Below are positions 36,093 to 43,839 of a stretch of 64,000 bases of DNA, piece after piece. The stretch's first letter is position 1, and each line of letters begins with the position of its first letter. The position numbers and the translations under genes were made by a program. Source of the stretch: Salimicrobium album (GTDB lineage: Bacteria; Bacillota; Bacilli; Bacillales; Halobacillaceae); the NCBI RefSeq assembly GCF_900107115.1, contig NZ_FNOS01000001.1:124001-188000 (forward strand), given 5' to 3'. The notes under the pieces are model-generated. The model saw nothing but the letters and a program-made list of their open reading frames with translations, did not search any database and was not told where the DNA came from.

Positions 36093-37024
36093 TTTTCTCC
36101 CTCCCTGTACCAGTTGATGAATGTTTCAAGGCTTTCTTCATTATTGATCTGGAAAGTTTTCATTCTTCGGGCCACTTTACGGACAAGCCCTGACAATACT
36201 TTCCCTTCCCCGATTTCCACTACTGCATCCACACCTTCGTTCACAAAAGCTTCAACCGTCTCCTGAAACCGTACCGGAGAATACAGCTGCTCTACGAGAA
36301 GGCGGCTTATTTCGTCTTTTTCCGTGACAGGAGCAGCAGTCACGTTCGCGTATACCGGAATCTCTGCATCCCTCACAGTAGCTTTGTGCAGATGATCCTC
36401 GAAGTCATCCGCAGCCGGTTTCATAAGATCGGAGTGAAACGGTCCGCTTACATTCAGAGGCCTCACCCGTTTCGCTTTGTCCTGCAATATCTCACCGGCA
36501 CTCTGTACCGCAGGTTTATCACCGGAAATCACTATCTGTCCGGGACAGTTGATATTCGCCACGTTCACAACTCCATCGACTTGCTCCAGCTTCTCCTGTA
36601 TTTCTTCAACGGAAAGACCAAGTACAGCACTCATGGCGCCTTTACCTGAAGGATACGCTTCTTCCATAAGCTTTCCGCGGTTATGTACCAGACGAAGAGC
36701 TTCAAGACTTCCGAGAGAGCCGGAAGAAACGAGAGCACTATACTCCCCAAGACTGTGCCCTGCAGTCATAGCTGGTCTGATTCCTTCTTCCTTCAGCAGC
36801 TGATCTATAGCCACACTCACGAGCAGCAGTGCAGGCTGCGCATTTTCCGTCTTTGTAAGCTCCTCTTCCGGCCCTTCGAACATAAGCGATGTAAGCGAGT
36901 AGCCGAGAGCTTCATCAGCTTCGTCGAATAACTTTTTTACCTGGGCAGAGGAATCATACATCTCTTTCCCCATACCCACTTTTTGAGATCCCTGACCGGG
37001 AAAAACAAATGCAACTTTTTTCAT
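36089..37024 (-). CDS. fabD: Malonyl CoA-acyl carrier protein transacylase FabD
   Basis: Transfers malonyl groups from CoA to ACP for chain elongation. The 311 residues start [21 protein letters not shown] and contain the active-site serine in [12 protein letters not shown], the GAMSAVLGL region and the His in [11 protein letters not shown]. Normal length. It overlaps plsX and fabG by 4 nt on each side, a tightly coupled FapR-controlled operon. Confidence 0.97.
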   Translation of the reverse strand: MKKVAFVFPGQGSQKVGMGKEMYDSSAQVKKLFDEADEALGYSLTSLMFEGPEEELTKTENAQPALLLVSVAIDQLLKEEGIRPAMTAGHSLGEYSALVSSGSLGSLEALRLVHNRGKLMEEAYPSGKGAMSAVLGLSVEEIQEKLEQVDGVVNVANINCPGQIVISGDKPAVQSAGEILQDKAKRVRPLNVSGPFHSDLMKPAADDFEDHLHKATVRDAEIPVYANVTAAPVTEKDEISRLLVEQLYSPVRFQETVEAFVNEGVDAVVEIGEGKVLSGLVRKVARRMKTFQINNEESLETFINWYREGEK

Positions 37025-38019
37025 TCTTCTTCGCCTCCTTTTTGTTCAAGAGTAGTTTTGATCGTTTCGGAAACATTATTCTCCACCATGTCACGGGCCT
37101 GCCGTACAGCGTTGACCACCGCTGTACGATTCGAAGAACCGTGTGCTTTGATAACAGGGGCGGAAAGTCCAAGCAGGCCTGCCCCGCCGTACTCGGAATA
37201 GTCCATCTTATTTTTCAGCCCTCTCATGTCATTCTTCACGAGCGAAGCGGCGATTTTCGTTTTGGCATTCGACATGAACGTTTCCTTTATCATCGAAAAC
37301 AGGGTCATGGCTGTACCTTCGATGGTCTTAAGTGCTATATTTCCAGTGAAACCATCCGTTACCACCACGTCCGCAGCACTGCTCAAAAGATCCCTGGCTT
37401 CCACATTGCCGATAAAATTGACAGGGGCCTCCTGTAAGAGCGAGAAAGCCTGTTTCGTCAGTTCACTGCCTTTACCGTCTTCCGTACCGACGTTCAGAAG
37501 TCCTACTCTCGGGTTTGCGATGCCCCTGACCTTTTCGGCATAAATGGAGCCGATGATTCCGTATTGAAGGAGGTGTGCCGCTTTTGCATCGGTGTTGGCA
37601 CCGACATCAAGCATGAGGAATCCGCGGCCATCCAGTGTCGGCAGAGTTGGACTGAGCGCCGGACGGTCCACCCCTTTGATCCTGCCGATGACAAAAAGCC
37701 CCGCGCTCATGAGCGCTCCTGTATTACCCGCTGATATGAAAGCCTGCGCTCTCCCCTGCTTCACTTCTTCTGCAGAAAGGACGAGGGAGGACTGTTTCTT
37801 CCTTCTTACCGCCCTTACAGGTTCATCTTCATTCGTTATCACTTCCGGGGCATGAAGGACCTGCAAACGGTTGTGAGGAGATAAAAATCTGTTTATTTCC
37901 TTCTCATCCCCGACAAGTGTAATCTCCACGTCTTCGTATGTATTGACGGCTTCCATTGCTCCATACACCATCTCTTCCGGAGCGTGGTCTCCGCCCATAG
38001 CATCCAGTACAATCTTCAT
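37021..38019 (-). CDS. plsX: Phosphate acyltransferase PlsX
   Basis: Makes acyl-phosphate from acyl-ACP, the acyl donor for PlsY in phospholipid synthesis. The 332 residues start [18 protein letters not shown] and contain [45 protein letters not shown] and [17 protein letters not shown]. The family length is 330-345. It lies after fapR by 15 nt and overlaps fabD. Confidence 0.98.
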   Translation of the reverse strand: MKIVLDAMGGDHAPEEMVYGAMEAVNTYEDVEITLVGDEKEINRFLSPHNRLQVLHAPEVITNEDEPVRAVRRKKQSSLVLSAEEVKQGRAQAFISAGNTGALMSAGLFVIGRIKGVDRPALSPTLPTLDGRGFLMLDVGANTDAKAAHLLQYGIIGSIYAEKVRGIANPRVGLLNVGTEDGKGSELTKQAFSLLQEAPVNFIGNVEARDLLSSAADVVVTDGFTGNIALKTIEGTAMTLFSMIKETFMSNAKTKIAASLVKNDMRGLKNKMDYSEYGGAGLLGLSAPVIKAHGSSNRTAVVNAVRQARDMVENNVSETIKTTLEQKGGEEE

Positions 38020-38034
38020 CCTGTCTCTCTCCTT

Positions 38035-38595
38035 CTACTCCTCAGAACGATACATATAAAAAGTACCCTGAAACACTTTTTCCTGACCTACATAACTGTC
38101 CACTTCGACTATCGTTCTGTTTTTATCGTCTGTACCACCTACGCGTGCTTTTGCTACCACCCGTTCCCCGCGCTTCACCTGTCTTGTGAATTTAAGGGTG
38201 GAGCGGGCTGTAAGCGCCAGTTCGTCATTTATAACTGCAACAGCAAGTGAGTTGGCCTGAGCAAACAAGTGGTGCCCGCGGGCGATATCATTTCTCGAAA
38301 ATACGTGTTCTTCCCTGATGTCCATAACGGAAATAGCTTTGGAATCAAGTTCAAGGTCGATCACTTCTCCGATTACATCGTCTATAGCAAGCGCCTTAAC
38401 CGTTTCCGTCCACTCGTTAGTCGCAACGGACTTGATCCGTTCGCGGACCTCAGGTATTTGAAGTTCCATTCTGTCGAGCCGTATCGTCTGAATACTGACT
38501 GAAAATTTTTTCGCGAGTTCGTCGTCCGTTACGAACGGGGTGGCCTCGATCGTCTCCTGGAGCTCCTGCTGTCTTATCTGTTTTCTTTTTTTCAT
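38035..38595 (-). CDS. fapR: Fatty acid and phospholipid biosynthesis regulator FapR
   Basis: DeoR-type HTH repressor with a hot-dog effector domain that senses malonyl-CoA. Residues ~1-60 hold the HTH ([25 protein letters not shown]) and a linker. The C-terminal part ([47 protein letters not shown]) matches the thioesterase-like effector-binding domain. 186 residues, typical. It leads the fapR-plsX-fabD-fabG operon and is preceded by a clear FapR operator, indicating autoregulation. Confidence 0.97.
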   Translation of the reverse strand: MKKRKQIRQQELQETIEATPFVTDDELAKKFSVSIQTIRLDRMELQIPEVRERIKSVATNEWTETVKALAIDDVIGEVIDLELDSKAISVMDIREEHVFSRNDIARGHHLFAQANSLAVAVINDELALTARSTLKFTRQVKRGERVVAKARVGGTDDKNRTIVEVDSYVGQEKVFQGTFYMYRSEE

Positions 38596-38617
38596 CTTAT
38601 CTTATCCACCGTCCATT

Positions 38618-38634
38618 TTATGACTAGGTACTAA
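38618..38634 (-). promoter_or_regulatory. FapR operator
   Basis: Minus strand TTAGTACCTAGTCATAA (17 nt) matches the FapR consensus TTAGTACCTAGTCTTAA-type dyad with one change. It covers roughly +3 to +20 of the predicted transcript, a blocking position for RNA polymerase. Confidence 0.9.
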
Positions 38635-38643
38635 CAGTAATAT

Positions 38644-38649
38644 ATTATA
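38644..38649 (-). promoter_or_regulatory. -10 element of the fapR operon promoter
   Basis: Perfect TATAAT on the minus strand, 9 nt upstream of the FapR operator and 48 nt before the fapR ATG. The -35 is degenerate (TTGTTG at 15 nt), close to the recG stop. Confidence 0.6.
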
Positions 38650-38677
38650 GTACGGGCTTAAACGCAACAATTGAGTG

Positions 38678-40714
38678 CTAATCGAGTGATTCGTCCAGTT
38701 TCTCCATATCTCTTCTCAGCATTTCTTTCAACGGCTCAAAACTCTGATTCCGGTCGAGCCAGCCGTTTTCAATGATTTCGGCGGCATCTTTTCTCGCCGT
38801 CTCGAGCGCCCTGTAATCGTGTACCATATCCGCAACTTTGAATTCCGGCAAACCGCTCTGTTTCTTTCCGAAAAAATCACCCGGTCCCCTTATTTTCAGA
38901 TCCTCTTCCGAAAGACGGAAACCATCCGTCGTTTCGGTCATGATTTTCATTCTCTCTTTCCCGGTCTCCCCTTTGGGATCGGCCAGTAAAATACAGTGGC
39001 TCTGCCGTTCCCCTCTTCCGACGCGACCGCGAAGCTGGTGAAGCTGCGAAAGGCCGAAACGATCGGCATCATAGATAACCATAAGGCTGGCGTTAGGAAC
39101 ATCCACTCCTACTTCCACCACTGTCGTGGACACAAGGATTTGTATCCGGTTATCAGAGAAACGGTGCATTATTTCCTCTTTCTCTTCATTGGACAATTTC
39201 CCATGCATTAAACCGACAGTAATGTCCGGGTGGTATACTTCCCTGAGCTGTTCGAAGAGCTCTACGGCATTCTGGATATCGAGTTTGTCCGACTCCTCGA
39301 TCAAAGGACAAATAACATATGCCTGTCCTCCGTCCTCCACTTCTTTACGAATAAATCCCAGTACCCGCTCCGTCATTTTACCTTTTACCCAGTAGGTTTC
39401 TATTTCTTTTCGGCCCGAGGGCATCTGATCGATGGAGGATACGTCCATGTCCCCGAATGCAGTAATCGCCAGCGTACGCGGAATCGGAGTCGCCGTCATA
39501 AATAAAACGTCAGGTTTCATCCCTTTCTCGCGGAGCGTTCGTCTTTGTTCGACCCCGAACCTGTGCTGTTCATCAATAACAATAAACCCGAGGGAGTTGA
39601 ATTTCACTTCTTCCTGAATAAGGGCATGGGTGCCTACGAGCACATCAATCGTACCGTTCTCCATTTCCTCCATGATGTCTCTTCTCCGCTTCCCTTTTAC
39701 GGACCCGGTCAGCAGAGCGATAGTCAGTCTTTCTCCGAACATCCGGCGGAGAGATGCCGCATGCTGTTCAGCAAGAATTTCCGTAGGGACCATCAGTGCA
39801 GCCTGTTTTCCAGAAGTTACTGCTCCATACATACTGATAGCTGCAACTACCGTTTTTCCTGAACCCACATCTCCCTGCAGGAGGCGGTTCATCCGGTGCG
39901 GTGACTTCATATCTTTCAATATTTCTGCCAGAGATCTCTTTTGTGCTTCCGTAAGCGTAAACGGCAGTGATTGCACGAATTCCGTCAAAAGTCCGTTATC
40001 GTAGTGGAGCGACGTGCCGGAGGTCGCTTCCTTGTACTTCTTCCGCAACAGTTGCATACGCAGTTGAAAAACGAGGAATTCCTCATACGTAAACCTTCGC
40101 CGGGCATGTTTCAGCAAAATACGCGATTCCGGAAAGTGCATATGACGGACCGCTTTTGACCGCGCCGGCAATTTATACATGTCGAGATAATCCGGAGGGA
40201 GCACCTCCTCAATTTCCGATCCATATTCTTCCACCGCCTGTTTCATCACTTTCCGCAGTGCGGCTATTTTCACATTTTCATTTACGGAATAGACCGGCTG
40301 TATAGGTTCTTCGGATTTCGCTTCTCCCTTTTTAAAGTGGGTAGCCGTCAGCTGCAGACGGTGCATGTCAAATTTACCGGTGACAGTTACAACATCTCCG
40401 GTTTCCAGGTTCTTCTTGGCAAATGCCCTGTTAAACATGACGACTTTAACCGCAAACTCCCCCACCTGCATCGTAAACGTCAAACGTGACTTTTTCTTTC
40501 CATAATAAGCAAGGGAAGGCTGCGTGGCTACCTTCCCCTCCAGTGTGGCTGTTTCATTGTGTACGAGCTCCGTCAGCGGTTTCACTTCAAACTCATCATA
40601 TCGGAACGGAAAATAAAACAGCAGATCACTTATCGTATATATTCCCAGTTCATTCAAATAAGAGGCCAGTTTCTCACCGACACCTTTTATTTGCTGTACC
40701 GATTGCTCCAACAA
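38678..40714 (-). CDS. recG: ATP-dependent DNA helicase RecG
   Basis: Branch-migration helicase that processes stalled forks and Holliday junctions. The 678 residues have an N-terminal wedge/OB region (LTFTMQVGEFAVKVVMFNRAF). Helicase motifs follow: I GDVGSGKTVVA, Ia MVPTEILAEQH, II VIDEQHRFGVEQR (DEQH box), III FMTATPIPRTLA, V STTVVEVGVDVPNASLM and VI QLHQLRGRVGRG. The C-terminal wedge-binding hairpin follows. All motifs are intact. It lies between sdaAA and fapR as in B. subtilis. Confidence 0.98.
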   Translation of the reverse strand: MLEQSVQQIKGVGEKLASYLNELGIYTISDLLFYFPFRYDEFEVKPLTELVHNETATLEGKVATQPSLAYYGKKKSRLTFTMQVGEFAVKVVMFNRAFAKKNLETGDVVTVTGKFDMHRLQLTATHFKKGEAKSEEPIQPVYSVNENVKIAALRKVMKQAVEEYGSEIEEVLPPDYLDMYKLPARSKAVRHMHFPESRILLKHARRRFTYEEFLVFQLRMQLLRKKYKEATSGTSLHYDNGLLTEFVQSLPFTLTEAQKRSLAEILKDMKSPHRMNRLLQGDVGSGKTVVAAISMYGAVTSGKQAALMVPTEILAEQHAASLRRMFGERLTIALLTGSVKGKRRRDIMEEMENGTIDVLVGTHALIQEEVKFNSLGFIVIDEQHRFGVEQRRTLREKGMKPDVLFMTATPIPRTLAITAFGDMDVSSIDQMPSGRKEIETYWVKGKMTERVLGFIRKEVEDGGQAYVICPLIEESDKLDIQNAVELFEQLREVYHPDITVGLMHGKLSNEEKEEIMHRFSDNRIQILVSTTVVEVGVDVPNASLMVIYDADRFGLSQLHQLRGRVGRGERQSHCILLADPKGETGKERMKIMTETTDGFRLSEEDLKIRGPGDFFGKKQSGLPEFKVADMVHDYRALETARKDAAEIIENGWLDRNQSFEPLKEMLRRDMEKLDESLD

Positions 40715-40735
40715 TTCTTCTCACTCTTTCCCGGT

Positions 40736-41605
40736 TCAAGACCCATAAATTTTCTTCTCCAGTGCTTTGCCGGTAGGTGTTGCTGCAAGACCTCCTTCAG
40801 CTGTTTCACGAAAAGCCGAAGGCATGCGCTGGCCGACCTTGAACATAGCATCTATCACTTCATCGCACGGAATTCTGCTGGTAACTCCTGCAAGAGCCAT
40901 GTCCGCAGAGACTATAGCCTGAGATGCCCCCATCGCATTTCTTTTAACGCACGGAACTTCAACCAGTCCGGCCACGGGATCACAAATTAATCCTAGCATA
41001 TTTTTCAGAGTGATAGCCATAGCTTCAGCTGTCTGTTCAGGAGTCCCTCCTGCCATCTCGACGATAGCTGCCGACGCCATACCGGCAGCCGAACCGACTT
41101 CAGCCTGACATCCTCCAGCAGCCCCGGAAATGGAAGCATTGTTTGCAACCACGAATCCGTAAGCACCTGAAGTGAATAAATAGCGGAGCATGTCCTCCCG
41201 GGAGGCGTTAAGTCTGTCTTTCACTGCGAAAAGGGTTCCCGGAACACACCCGGCGCTTCCCGCCGTCGGAGTAGCACAGATCCTCCCCATCGCAGCGTTC
41301 ACTTCGTTCGTTGCCACCGCCTTGCTTACTGCATCAAGGAGAAGACCTCCCGATAACGGCTGTTTTTCTTTCATGTACTTCTGAATAAGTACAGCATCCC
41401 CACCAGTGAGTCCACTGTGAGATTGTACTCCTTTGAGTCCTTCTTCCACCGCTTCCTCCATTACAGTAAGGTTCTCTTCCATCTGAGCCATCACCCTATC
41501 CCGGCTCAGTTCTTTCGCTTTCATCTCCTGTCTGATCATCACTTCGGATACAGGGATATTCTCTTCTTTTGCTTTTTTAATCAATTCTGATACATTACGA
41601 AACAT
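40736..41605 (-). CDS. sdaAA: L-serine dehydratase, alpha subunit (iron-sulfur)
   Basis: Catalytic chain of the [4Fe-4S] enzyme that deaminates L-serine to pyruvate. The 289 residues contain GRICATPTAGSAGCVPGTLFA, ISGAAGGCQAEVGSAAGMASA, LGLICDPVAGLVEVPCVKRN and CDEVIDAMFKVGQRMP, carrying the conserved cysteines that ligate the cluster. It pairs with sdaAB 13 nt upstream. Normal two-subunit Bacillus layout. Confidence 0.97.
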   Translation of the reverse strand: MFRNVSELIKKAKEENIPVSEVMIRQEMKAKELSRDRVMAQMEENLTVMEEAVEEGLKGVQSHSGLTGGDAVLIQKYMKEKQPLSGGLLLDAVSKAVATNEVNAAMGRICATPTAGSAGCVPGTLFAVKDRLNASREDMLRYLFTSGAYGFVVANNASISGAAGGCQAEVGSAAGMASAAIVEMAGGTPEQTAEAMAITLKNMLGLICDPVAGLVEVPCVKRNAMGASQAIVSADMALAGVTSRIPCDEVIDAMFKVGQRMPSAFRETAEGGLAATPTGKALEKKIYGS

Positions 41606-41618
41606 GCCGTTCTCCCCT

Positions 41619-42281
41619 TTATTCTGAAATACGTGCAGCTCTCGAGATATGATCAGCTTCCTGAAGTTCTTCCATAACCGAATCCGTCAGGTTCTGATCC
41701 ACTTCGATAATCATTAAAGCCTTAGCACCTTCTGCTTTCCGTGAAACTTCCATTCTTCCTATGTTTATCTTTTCTTTAGCCAGTATGGCGGTAGCCGAAG
41801 CTATTGCACCGTAGCGGTCATCATGCAAAAGAACGACTGCGGGATGTTCGCCTGTGAGATGAAGAGGGAAACCGTTCAGTTCGGTGATTTCAATTTTTCC
41901 TCCCCCGATGGATATACCTGTAAGTTCAAGCTCTTCAGTACCGCTTTTCAGGCGCAGCCTGGCAGTGTTCGGATGTTCCGGTTCAGCTTGTTCTTCGTGT
42001 ATAAGTACTTTAATCCCTTCTTTTTCCGCAGTTTCAAGAGACGTTTTAATCCGGTCATCGAACGTCTCGTACCCGAGCACACCTCCGACAATCGCCACAT
42101 CTGTCCCGTGACCTTTAAACGTAGACTTGAAAGAACCGTAAAAATGTATATCGATTTCTTCCGGTGTCCTTCCGAATAAATCTCTGGCCGCTCTTCCGAT
42201 ACGTGCGGCTCCAGCCGTATGAGAACTTGACGGACCTATCATAACCGGACCAATTATGTCGAACACAGACCTGTACTTCAT
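41619..42281 (-). CDS. sdaAB: L-serine dehydratase, beta subunit
   Basis: Partner of SdaAA. About 220 residues from ATG 42281 (GAAGG 5 nt upstream). The N-terminal catalytic-cleft domain has YRSVFDIIGPVMIGPSSSHTAG with the conserved SSSHT, then HFYGSFKSTFKGHGTDVAIVGG. The C-terminal ACT domain (PAVVLLHDDRYGAIASATAI, KALMIIEVDQNLTD) probably binds amino acid. A CRE-like site lies about 100 nt upstream in the divergent region shared with the permease gene. Confidence 0.96.
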   Translation of the reverse strand: MKYRSVFDIIGPVMIGPSSSHTAGAARIGRAARDLFGRTPEEIDIHFYGSFKSTFKGHGTDVAIVGGVLGYETFDDRIKTSLETAEKEGIKVLIHEEQAEPEHPNTARLRLKSGTEELELTGISIGGGKIEITELNGFPLHLTGEHPAVVLLHDDRYGAIASATAILAKEKINIGRMEVSRKAEGAKALMIIEVDQNLTDSVMEELQEADHISRAARISE

Positions 42282-42364
42282 CCTACCCTTCCTCTCTCCA
42301 TAAATCATCTATTGTCATTTTATCACAAAAATCTCATTTCCCCTACTTTCATCCGTTAATGTAA

Positions 42365-42380
42365 TGCTGATATGACAGCA
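42365..42380. promoter_or_regulatory. Inverted repeat in the sdaAB/permease divergent region
   Basis: TGCTG-N6-CAGCA (spacer ATATGA) is a perfect 5+5 palindrome with operator-like spacing, right beside the CRE-like site. The regulator is unknown. Confidence 0.35.
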
Positions 42381-42381
42381 T

Positions 42382-42395
42382 AGATAGCGCTTACA
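42382..42395. promoter_or_regulatory. CRE (catabolite responsive element) candidate for CcpA
   Basis: Minus strand TGTAAGCGCTATCT matches 13 of 14 positions of TGWNANCGNTNWCA; only the final base differs. It lies upstream of both sdaAB and the permease promoter (42406-42434), so carbon control of either is possible. Confidence 0.6.
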
Positions 42396-42405
42396 AATTC
42401 CCTGT

Positions 42406-42434
42406 TTGCTATATTATCCCGTAACGGGTACAAT
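42406..42434 (+). promoter_or_regulatory. Sigma-A promoter for the permease gene
   Basis: TTGCTA (42406-42411) and TACAAT (42429-42434) are separated by 17 nt. The expected start point near 42441 leaves a leader of about 55 nt. Confidence 0.6.
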
Positions 42435-42440
42435 AATAAG

Positions 42441-42495
42441 CTGTGGGTTCCTACGAAACCGGGCGGGAGAGGGACAATTTCATAAGGAGATCGAA
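42441..42495 (+). promoter_or_regulatory. Short structured leader of the permease gene, class unknown
   Basis: The G-rich leader contains GGTTCCTACGAAACC, able to form a short GGTT/AACC hairpin, followed by GGGCGGGAGAGGGAC and then AAGGAG before the ATG. Purine permease genes often carry riboswitches, but I do not recognise guanine, PreQ1, guanidine or other known classes here. Confidence 0.25.
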
Positions 42496-43770
42496 ATGCT
42501 GAATAAAAACGGAAAGCAAAATTCCTGGAAACAGGAACTGATCGCCGGATTTATCGGTTATTTCACGACCGTATACATCGTTGCCGTTAACAGTCAAATA
42601 CTCTCTGATGCAGGCCTTCCCCTGGAAACAGGAATGGTGGCCACCATAGCAGCAAGTGCACTCGGGTGTCTTCTTATCGCCCTGTATGCCAATGCTCCTA
42701 TGGTACTCATACCGGGTATGGGGATTAACGCACTATTTGCTTACTCCATTGTCGAGGGTGCGGGATTCACTTATGAACAGGGTCTGGCTGTCGTTGTCGT
42801 CGCCTCCCTGGTCTTCCTGATTACTGCTTTCACTTCTCTTGGAGCCTGGCTGAGCAGGGCACTGCCTGTATCGCTTATACATGCGATTACGGTGGGTATC
42901 GGATTTTTCCTTGCTCTTCTCGGTCTTGAAAAAGGCGGTATAGTAGTGAAAGGAGAACAGTCGCTCATTGCTCTCGGGGAACTGTCTTCGCCGGTCGTTC
43001 TTACCAGTGTTGCGACACTGTTTATTGCGATTTTTCTCTTTGCGAAGAATGTTCCGGGCAACTTCCTGATCACCCTTGCAGTCGGCACAGGGATAGCCTA
43101 TTTTGCCGGAATATTGGGCGAACCCCAGCCTTCCCTTAATTTCAGGGAACAGCAGTGGGTTTTCGCGCCTGATTTTTCCGTGGTCACTGAGTTCGGCTTC
43201 TGGATGGGAGTCTTCCCATTAGCTCTTGTGCTTATATTCGAAAATATGGGACTGATACACAGTCAGCTGGATATGGTCGGAAATAAAACCGATACGAAAT
43301 TCCATAAATCCTACCAGGCTACCGCTTTTTCTTCTTTTACCAGCGGATTTCTCGGCACATCCCCTACCGTCTCTTCGGCAGAAAGTGCAGCCGTAATTGC
43401 AGCTGGCGGGAAGACCTGGCGCGCCTCTTTAACAATGGCGATACTTTTCATCGCCACACTGTTTCTTATTCCGTGGATATCTATTGTTCCGTCCACCGCC
43501 ATCAGCCCGATTCTCATTATCGTCGGTTCCCTGATGGTTCAGGAAATCAAGCACATTCCTTTCGATGACTTATCAGAAGCACTCCCGGCATTTCTTATGA
43601 TAGCGATGATCCCTTTCACTTACTCCATTCCCGATGGGTTGGCATTCGGATTTATCGCCTATCCTCTCGTTAAAATAGCGATGGGAAAACAGAAAGAGCT
43701 GACCGTGCCGATAATTCTTATCGCCTCGGCCTTTCTCATAGAATTACTGCTCAGGGCTCTATCTCTGTAG
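42496..43770 (+). CDS. NCS2-family purine-type permease (AzgA/PbuG-like)
   Basis: Integral membrane protein of ~424 residues with about 12-13 hydrophobic segments, from ATG 42496 (AAGGAG at 6 nt). GFIGYFTTVYIVAVNSQIL at the start, LIPGMGINALFAYSIV and GTSPTVSSAESAAVIAAGGK are the marks of AzgA-type transporters, which carry guanine, hypoxanthine or adenine by proton symport. The exact substrate is not determinable here. It has its own promoter and lies on the plus strand between sdaAB and yloV, a place with no gene in B. subtilis, so it was probably inserted in this lineage. It ends at a strong bidirectional terminator. Confidence 0.87.
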   Translation: MLNKNGKQNSWKQELIAGFIGYFTTVYIVAVNSQILSDAGLPLETGMVATIAASALGCLLIALYANAPMVLIPGMGINALFAYSIVEGAGFTYEQGLAVVVVASLVFLITAFTSLGAWLSRALPVSLIHAITVGIGFFLALLGLEKGGIVVKGEQSLIALGELSSPVVLTSVATLFIAIFLFAKNVPGNFLITLAVGTGIAYFAGILGEPQPSLNFREQQWVFAPDFSVVTEFGFWMGVFPLALVLIFENMGLIHSQLDMVGNKTDTKFHKSYQATAFSSFTSGFLGTSPTVSSAESAAVIAAGGKTWRASLTMAILFIATLFLIPWISIVPSTAISPILIIVGSLMVQEIKHIPFDDLSEALPAFLMIAMIPFTYSIPDGLAFGFIAYPLVKIAMGKQKELTVPIILIASAFLIELLLRALSL

Positions 43771-43803
43771 TATAAGAATGATTAAACTGTTATATTTTTC
43801 CAT

Positions 43804-43839
43804 AATAAAAAGCGCACCTTTTGTGGTGCGCTTTTTATT
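43804..43839. terminator. Bidirectional terminator between the permease gene and yloV
   Basis: AATAAAAAGCGCACC (43804-43818) and GGTGCGCTTTTTATT (43825-43839) form a perfect 15-bp stem with a TTTTGT loop. It gives T runs on both strands and serves both convergent genes; it overlaps the yloV stop. Confidence 0.93.

Noticed and set aside
42441-42495. Purine (guanine) riboswitch before the permease gene
   Set aside because: The leader is only about 55 nt and lacks the conserved three-way junction sequences such as TATAAT-type J and GTTTCTACC loops.
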